Both the position numbers and the translations under genes were made by a program. This document shows positions 7,756 through 11,110 of a stretch of 11,110 nt of DNA, one piece after another (position 1 is the first letter of the stretch; each line of letters begins with the position of its first letter). The stretch lies in the NCBI GenBank assembly GCA_036443405.1, contig JAZFYD010000063.1, forward strand, positions 1 to 11,110, written 5' to 3'. Under the pieces are notes generated by a model. It was not told the DNA's origin and searched no databases. It worked only from the letters and a program-made list of their open reading frames with translations. Origin of the DNA: JAZFYD01 sp036443405 (GTDB lineage: Bacteria > Planctomycetota > PLA2).

Positions 7756-8762
7756 GCCATGGTCTCCAGGGAAACGGGAACGCCGCCTTCACGCAGCGAA
7801 CGGTTCGCGGCGCAGAGGATCTCGGTCACCAAAATACCCTCCTCGCCGCCGGTCCTGGGTGAAGAACCCGTGGCGACGCAGCTCACGAAATGCGCGATCT
7901 CCACGGACAGCGGCTCCGTCACCGGATACGACGGGATCCGGATCTCGCCGACACGAAGCGCCAGGTTCTCGCCGTAGGTCGCGTAGGCGGCCACCGGGAC
8001 CGTCTGGTCGTAGATCCGCACCTTCTCGCGCGGCTCCATGTCGTCGAAGACCGCCATGCCGCGCTCGCCCACGACCGTCATGCGACGAACCTTGTGGGGG
8101 TCGAGCCAACTGAGGTGGATCTCCCCGATGCCGCCGCCGGGGAATCGGAGGGTGACAAACGCGAGGTCCTCGACGCCGGGCCGCACGAACGCGGCGCCGT
8201 GGGCCGCGACGGATAGCGGCGCATCGCGAAACAGCGCGAGCATCACGCTCAGGTCGTGCGGGCCGAGGCTGAAGATCACATTTTCGTCCGAACGCACCGA
8301 CCCGAAGTTGAGCCGTTGGGACGCCACGTAGCGCACGCTGCCCAGTTGCTCGTCGGCGACTCGCAGCAACAGTTCGACGGCCGGGTGATATCGCAGGAGG
8401 TGCCCGACCTGCAGAACGCGGTCTTTTGCGGTGGCGGCTTGGACGACGCTCCTCGCGCCCGCCACGTCGAGAGCGAGCGGCTTCTCCACGAACACGTGCT
8501 TGCCGGTGGCGATCGTGGCCAACGCGAGTTCGGTGTGCGTGACGGCGCTCGTTCCGATCAATACGGCGTCGATGTCATCGCGTTCGAGGAGGTCCTCGTG
8601 GCGCGCGACGATCTCGGTGCCCGGCAGCCGGTCGGCCGCCTGCGCACGCTTGTTCGCGTCGAGTTCGGCGAGTGCAACCAGCGTCGCGCCCGGCGTGCTC
8701 GCCGCGACCCGTGCCAGGTTGCGCCCCCAGGCGCCGTATCCGAGACATCCCAAGCGAATCAT
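7752..8762 (-). CDS. Gfo/Idh/MocA oxidoreductase, UDP-GlcNAc 3-dehydrogenase-like
   Basis: The 336-residue product has an N-terminal Rossmann fold with GYGAWG (8-13), the catalytic-lysine motif EKPLAL (K93), GHLLRYHPA (119-127) and LGPHDLS with H168/D169. The segment SWLDPHKVRRMTVVG (217-231) is typical of the subgroup annotated as UDP-N-acetylglucosamine 3-dehydrogenase, which oxidises the C3 hydroxyl of a UDP-HexNAc with NAD. The enzyme is cytoplasmic. Its stop overlaps the GTG of the aminotransferase, a pairing known from archaeal UDP-GlcNAc3N synthesis, from WbpB/WbpE and from GnnA/GnnB. A TTTAGG sits about 10 bases before the ATG, a weak ribosome site. A glucuronic-acid derivative as substrate is the main alternative. 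Confidence 0.9.
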   Translation of the reverse strand: MIRLGCLGYGAWGRNLARVAASTPGATLVALAELDANKRAQAADRLPGTEIVARHEDLLERDDIDAVLIGTSAVTHTELALATIATGKHVFVEKPLALDVAGARSVVQAATAKDRVLQVGHLLRYHPAVELLLRVADEQLGSVRYVASQRLNFGSVRSDENVIFSLGPHDLSVMLALFRDAPLSVAAHGAAFVRPGVEDLAFVTLRFPGGGIGEIHLSWLDPHKVRRMTVVGERGMAVFDDMEPREKVRIYDQTVPVAAYATYGENLALRVGEIRIPSYPVTEPLSVEIAHFVSCVATGSSPRTGGEEGILVTEILCAANRSLREGGVPVSLETMA

Positions 8763-8802
8763 GATTCGTGCCTAAACATCGTGGCGGCCCGTCACGCTCG
8801 CG

Positions 8803-9657
8803 TCACTGGACCGTGCCTCGGCGCCCCAGGAAGTCTTGCAGAGCGTCGTGCACGCTGCGCATGGAGTGTTGCGTGGCCGCCTCGTACTTGGCCGAACTCA
8901 GCGCGCTGAACCGCGGTCGACGTGCGGGTTCGGGCCGCGCGGGCGCTGCAGCCGGTGTGAGGTTGGTGGCCGGGAGGCCGGCCGCCTTGCGCGTCAGCAA
9001 AGCGAATTCGTACCAGGAGATCGAGCCCTGGTTCGCGACGTGGAAGATGCCGCGTGCTCCCGCTTCGATCAGGTTGGAGATGGCGGTTGCGACGTCGTCC
9101 GCGAAGCTCGGTTGGCTGATCCGGTCGTTGACGATCGTGAGGGCCGCGGACGGATCCAGCAGGCGGTCGACCAGCGTGGCGCGGCCCGTTCCGTAAAGCG
9201 CCTGGACACGAACGATCAGGTGCTCGCACGCAGCCGCGGCGGCCTCGCCCCGCAGTTTGGTTTGCGCGTAGTGGCCAAGGGGCGCCGTTTCATCGTCCTC
9301 GGTGTAGGGCCGGGTCGACTCCCCGTCGAACACGTAGTCCGTGCTCGCGGTGACCAACAACACACCGCGCGTGGCGCACTCCGAGGCGAGGACGGCGATC
9401 GAACCGTGGTTGACAGCCTCGGCCTGCTCGCGCTCGGTCTCCGCGCGATCGACGGCGGTGTACGCCGCGCCCTGGAACCAGATCTCGGGTTCGTGTTCGT
9501 CGAATGCGCGCCGCATCGCGTCGGCGTCGGTGACGTCAAGATCCGCGCGCGGAATCGACACGATGTCGGCGTGTTCGGACCATAGACGGGCGGCCGCCTC
9601 CGCGAGCAGACCGTTTCCACCGGTGATCAGAATGCGGCCCGCGGGAGCCCGCGTCAT
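8803..9657 (-). CDS. rmlD: RmlD-like dTDP-4-dehydrorhamnose reductase
   Basis: The product has 284 residues, the usual length for RmlD. It shows the nucleotide-binding motif GGNGLLA (13-19, with Ala at the third Gly position of the common GxxGxxG), AAYTAVDRAE (64-73), STDYVFDG (105-112) and the YxxxK pair Y130/K134. RmlD reduces dTDP-4-keto-L-rhamnose to dTDP-L-rhamnose with NADPH. I start at ATG 9657, five bases after the epimerase TAA; the frame stays open much further upstream, to about 10377, but that extension lies antiframe inside the epimerase gene and is not coding. No rmlA, rmlB or rmlC is in view, so another deoxysugar reductase role is possible. It follows the epimerase in the same operon, with 40 bases to the dehydrogenase downstream. 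Confidence 0.88.
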   Translation of the reverse strand: MTRAPAGRILITGGNGLLAEAAARLWSEHADIVSIPRADLDVTDADAMRRAFDEHEPEIWFQGAAYTAVDRAETEREQAEAVNHGSIAVLASECATRGVLLVTASTDYVFDGESTRPYTEDDETAPLGHYAQTKLRGEAAAAACEHLIVRVQALYGTGRATLVDRLLDPSAALTIVNDRISQPSFADDVATAISNLIEAGARGIFHVANQGSISWYEFALLTRKAAGLPATNLTPAAAPARPEPARRPRFSALSSAKYEAATQHSMRSVHDALQDFLGRRGTVQ

Positions 9658-9662
9658 TCGAT

Positions 9663-10598
9663 TTACCGGGCCTTCCGATACCACTCCGCGGTGGACTGCA
9701 GTCCGTCCATGATCGAGGAGCGCGGCCGGAAACCGAGCATCTCCTCCGCCTTCGTCGTGTCCGCCAAGCTGTGACGGATGTCGCCGGGGCGCGCTTCCTC
9801 GTACTTCGGCTGGATTTCCTTGCCGAGGATGTTGTTGATCATGTTGACGAGGCCGTTGATCGTGATGCGACTGCCCGAAGCGATGTTGTAGAGTTCGCCT
9901 TCGGCCTTGGGCGCGATGCAGGCGGCCTTTACCGCCTCGACGAGATCGGCGACGTGCACGAAGTCGCGGCTCTGTTTGCCGTCCCCCGCCACGATCGGTG
10001 CGTTGCCGTCCATCAGCGCCGTGAGGAACTTCGCGACGACGGGTGCGTACTGACCGGTCGGATCCTGATACGGCCCGTAGAGGTTGAACGCGCGCAACAC
10101 GACCGTCTGGAGTCCGTACGTGCTGAAGAACACGCGGCACTGGTGCTCCGCCGCGATGGTGCTCACCGCGTACGGGGAGAGCGGTGTCTCCGCCATCGTT
10201 TCCACCTTGGGCAGCGACGGGCTCTCGCCATACGCCGCGGCGGATCCGATGTAGATGAACCGCTTCACTTTGGCGTCGCGCGCTGCGGTGAGGGCGTTCA
10301 ACGTGCCCTGCGCGTTGGTCTCGAGGGTCTTCTGCGGGTCCTTGACGGACTTGAGCACCGAAGGCTGTCCCGCGCAATGGAGCATGTAGTCCGTGGACCG
10401 CATGACCTTCTTCAGTTCCTTTAGGTCCAAGACCGAACCTTCGACCACCTTGACGTCCTTCGGAAGGTCGCGCAGGTTCTTCTTCTTGGCGCCGGACATG
10501 TCATCGAAGACGACGACTTTCTCCCCAGCGGAAGCGAGGTGGTGGACGAGGTTGAGGCCGACGAATCCGGCTCCGCCGGTGATGACGTATTTGGGCAT
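9663..10598 (-). CDS. NAD-dependent nucleotide-sugar epimerase/dehydratase (extended SDR), lacking catalytic Lys
   Basis: The 311-residue product is an extended SDR of the UDP-glucose/UDP-GlcNAc 4-epimerase type. It has GGAGFVG (8-14), the acidic FDD at 31-33, HCAGQPSV (74-81), the GSAAAYGE segment with catalytic S119, Y143 in SPYAVS, VLRAFNLYGP and RDFVHVADL. The YxxxK motif is incomplete: the lysine four residues after Y143 is T147 (codon ACC). GalE-type enzymes use this lysine to bind the nicotinamide ribose and lower the Tyr pKa, so activity may be reduced or altered, or the protein may have another role. A clean ATG starts the gene, with AGG about 7 bases upstream, 44 bases after the promoter's expected start site. 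It is first in the probable operon. Confidence 0.88.
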   Translation of the reverse strand: MPKYVITGGAGFVGLNLVHHLASAGEKVVVFDDMSGAKKKNLRDLPKDVKVVEGSVLDLKELKKVMRSTDYMLHCAGQPSVLKSVKDPQKTLETNAQGTLNALTAARDAKVKRFIYIGSAAAYGESPSLPKVETMAETPLSPYAVSTIAAEHQCRVFFSTYGLQTVVLRAFNLYGPYQDPTGQYAPVVAKFLTALMDGNAPIVAGDGKQSRDFVHVADLVEAVKAACIAPKAEGELYNIASGSRITINGLVNMINNILGKEIQPKYEEARPGDIRHSLADTTKAEEMLGFRPRSSIMDGLQSTAEWYRKAR

Positions 10599-10648
10599 GC
10601 GTTACCTGTCGCGACCTAAACGGCCAGATCCTTACCTGAAAACGCCGC

Positions 10649-10678
10649 CTTGTACGCTTTCAGCCGCGAAAGTGTCAA
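10649..10678 (-). promoter_or_regulatory. Sigma-70-type promoter of the sugar operon
   Basis: Reading the minus strand, a perfect -35 TTGACA (10678-10673) is followed after 18 bases by TACAAG (10654-10649), four of six matches to TATAAT. The expected start site is near 10642, giving a leader of about 44 bases before the epimerase ATG at 10598. The spacer contains CTTTC/GAAAG (10657-10672), a 5-bp inverted repeat around 6 bases that could be an operator. Confidence 0.65.
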
Positions 10679-10775
10679 GAAACGGGCCCCGGGACGTCGC
10701 CTGCGCGCACGCCGCACCGGGCTTTCCAGCCCTGATCGAGCGCCGAGGGGCCACGTCCGCTAGGCTCCGTCTGAG

Positions 10776-10805
10776 AAAAACCCGCAGGCCCGAGATCGAG
10801 CTGGG
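10776..10805 (-). terminator. Candidate terminator for accC
   Basis: On the minus strand CCCAG (10805-10801) can pair with CTGCGGG (10787-10781) with a two-base bulge, followed directly by TTTTTCTC (10780 downward). It is in the right orientation and place to end the accC transcript. The stem is short and imperfect. Confidence 0.3.
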
Positions 10806-10811
10806 ACATCT

Positions 10812-10860
10812 CTGGCTCAACGGCTGACGCCGGTCCGTGTTGCTGGCTCAACGGCTGACG
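10812..10860. repeat. 18-bp direct repeat (two copies, 31-bp period)
   Basis: CTGGCTCAACGGCTGACG occurs exactly at 10812-10829 and 10843-10860, separated by 13 different bases. Its final CGGCTGACG occurs a third time at 10934-10942, within the right arm of the neighbouring inverted repeat. It could be a binding-site array or remains of a duplicated element. Confidence 0.75.
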
Positions 10861-10870
10861 ACGTTGAAGC

Positions 10871-10944
10871 GCCGTCAGGCGTCGTTCGCCGACAACCCTC
10901 TATCCAATGTCGATAGTGCTAGGAGGCGAACGGCGGCTGACGGG
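10871..10944. repeat. Long imperfect inverted repeat with nested hairpin
   Basis: The arms 10871-10890 (GCCGTCAGGCGTCGTTCGCC) and 10925-10944 (GGCGAACGGCGGCTGACGGG) are complementary at 17 of 20 positions. The 34-base loop contains CTATC (10900-10904) and GATAG (10912-10916), a second small stem. As RNA on either strand this would be a strong two-part hairpin. It may be part of the accC 3' region, a small non-coding RNA, or a REP/MITE-like element. Confidence 0.6.
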
Positions 10945-10986
10945 CCTATCCAGCCGATCGAAGCGCGGGGGATTCTGAGACGTAGC

Positions 10987-11110
10987 CTAAAGCGAGAAGA
11001 ACTCCTCCAGGAAACCCGTGTCGTATTCGCCGCGGCGGAAAAACGAGTTCCGGAGGATCTCCTTGTGGATCGGGATCGTGGTCTTGATGCCCTCGATCTC
11101 GTATTCGTCC
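10987..11110 (-). CDS. accC: Acetyl-CoA carboxylase biotin carboxylase subunit, C-terminal fragment
   Basis: The frame enters at the right edge of the window and stops at TAG (10989-10987), giving 40 complete residues. They include IEGIKTTIPIHKEIL and FRRGEYDTGFLEEF, the characteristic end of AccC, which carboxylates the biotin on the carrier protein AccB with ATP and bicarbonate in fatty acid synthesis. The gene is cut only by the window edge; there is no start here. Biotin carboxylase subunits of propionyl- or pyruvate carboxylases share this region, so the exact enzyme is not certain. Confidence 0.83.
   Translation of the reverse strand, partial: DEYEIEGIKTTIPIHKEILRNSFFRRGEYDTGFLEEFFSL

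Larger units (their letters stand above)
10599..10986. other. Gene-free region between accC and the sugar operon
   Basis: These 388 bases hold no convincing gene; an open plus-strand frame (10393-10827) mainly crosses the epimerase gene and has no family features. From right to left the region contains a long imperfect inverted repeat (10871-10944), a direct repeat (10812-10860), a possible accC terminator (10776-10805) and the promoter of the sugar operon (10649-10678). Confidence 0.7.

Noticed and set aside
9658..10377. N-terminal extension of the rmlD-like frame to a 524-residue protein (possible fusion)
   Set aside because: The extension overlaps the epimerase gene in another frame, is Arg/Gly-rich without domain features, and RmlD homology begins right after ATG 9657.
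10812..10860. CRISPR array
   Set aside because: Only two repeat copies with a 13-base gap, too short for spacers, and no cas genes nearby.
10871..10944. Integron attC-like site
   Set aside because: The hairpin is the right size, but the GTTRRRY/RYYYAAC core sites expected at its ends are absent and there is no integrase or cassette.

Overview
The window is strongly GC-rich and tightly packed with genes. It carries an LpxH-type lipid A enzyme, which implies a Gram-negative cell, and three members of NtrB/NtrC-style (sigma-54) signalling. This fits a high-GC Gram-negative bacterium of the broad deltaproteobacterial kind (Myxococcota, Desulfobacterota or Bdellovibrionota style). That placement is an inference from gene content only; there is no rRNA or other phylogenetic marker.

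Left part (1-5038): a regulatory cluster built around a divergent promoter region (2216-2483). To the left run an NtrC-type response regulator (851-2215) and, overlapping it by 4 bases, an LpxH-like UDP-2,3-diacylglucosamine pyrophosphatase (129-854). To the right run a soluble REC-HisKA-HATPase histidine kinase (2484-3620) and, again with a 4-base overlap, a second NtrC-type response regulator (3617-5038). One kinase is thus flanked by two sigma-54 activators. The left-hand regulator has unusual substitutions in its AAA+ core, and the kinase carries a receiver domain that has lost its acidic pair. The intergenic region contains two clear hairpin-forming inverted repeats.

Middle (5165-6214): after a GC-rich stem-loop comes a membrane-anchored coiled-coil protein with HEAT-like helical repeats, of unknown role. 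It contains a perfect 21-bp tandem duplication that adds exactly one coiled-coil heptad. It ends in a short convergent junction with a stem-loop shared by the two stop codons.

Right part (10598 down to 6240, minus strand): a probable five-gene operon read from a good sigma-70-type promoter (TTGACA, 18-bp spacer, TACAAG). In order it encodes an extended-SDR nucleotide-sugar epimerase lacking the usual catalytic lysine, an RmlD-like dTDP-4-dehydrorhamnose reductase, a Gfo/Idh/MocA sugar dehydrogenase of the UDP-GlcNAc 3-dehydrogenase type, a DegT/DnrJ/EryC1/StrS aminotransferase and a PilZ domain protein. The dehydrogenase and aminotransferase overlap by 4 bases and together should make a 3-amino-3-deoxy nucleotide sugar, for O-antigen/exopolysaccharide or, by analogy with GnnA/GnnB, for lipid A. 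The PilZ protein suggests cyclic-di-GMP control of the surface polysaccharide.

Far right (10599-11110): a gene-free stretch with the promoter, a direct repeat and a long imperfect inverted repeat, then the C-terminal end of an acetyl-CoA carboxylase biotin carboxylase (accC) running off the window. No mobile element, CRISPR array, tRNA or rRNA was recognised. The left edge (1-128) is extreme G/C homopolymer sequence.
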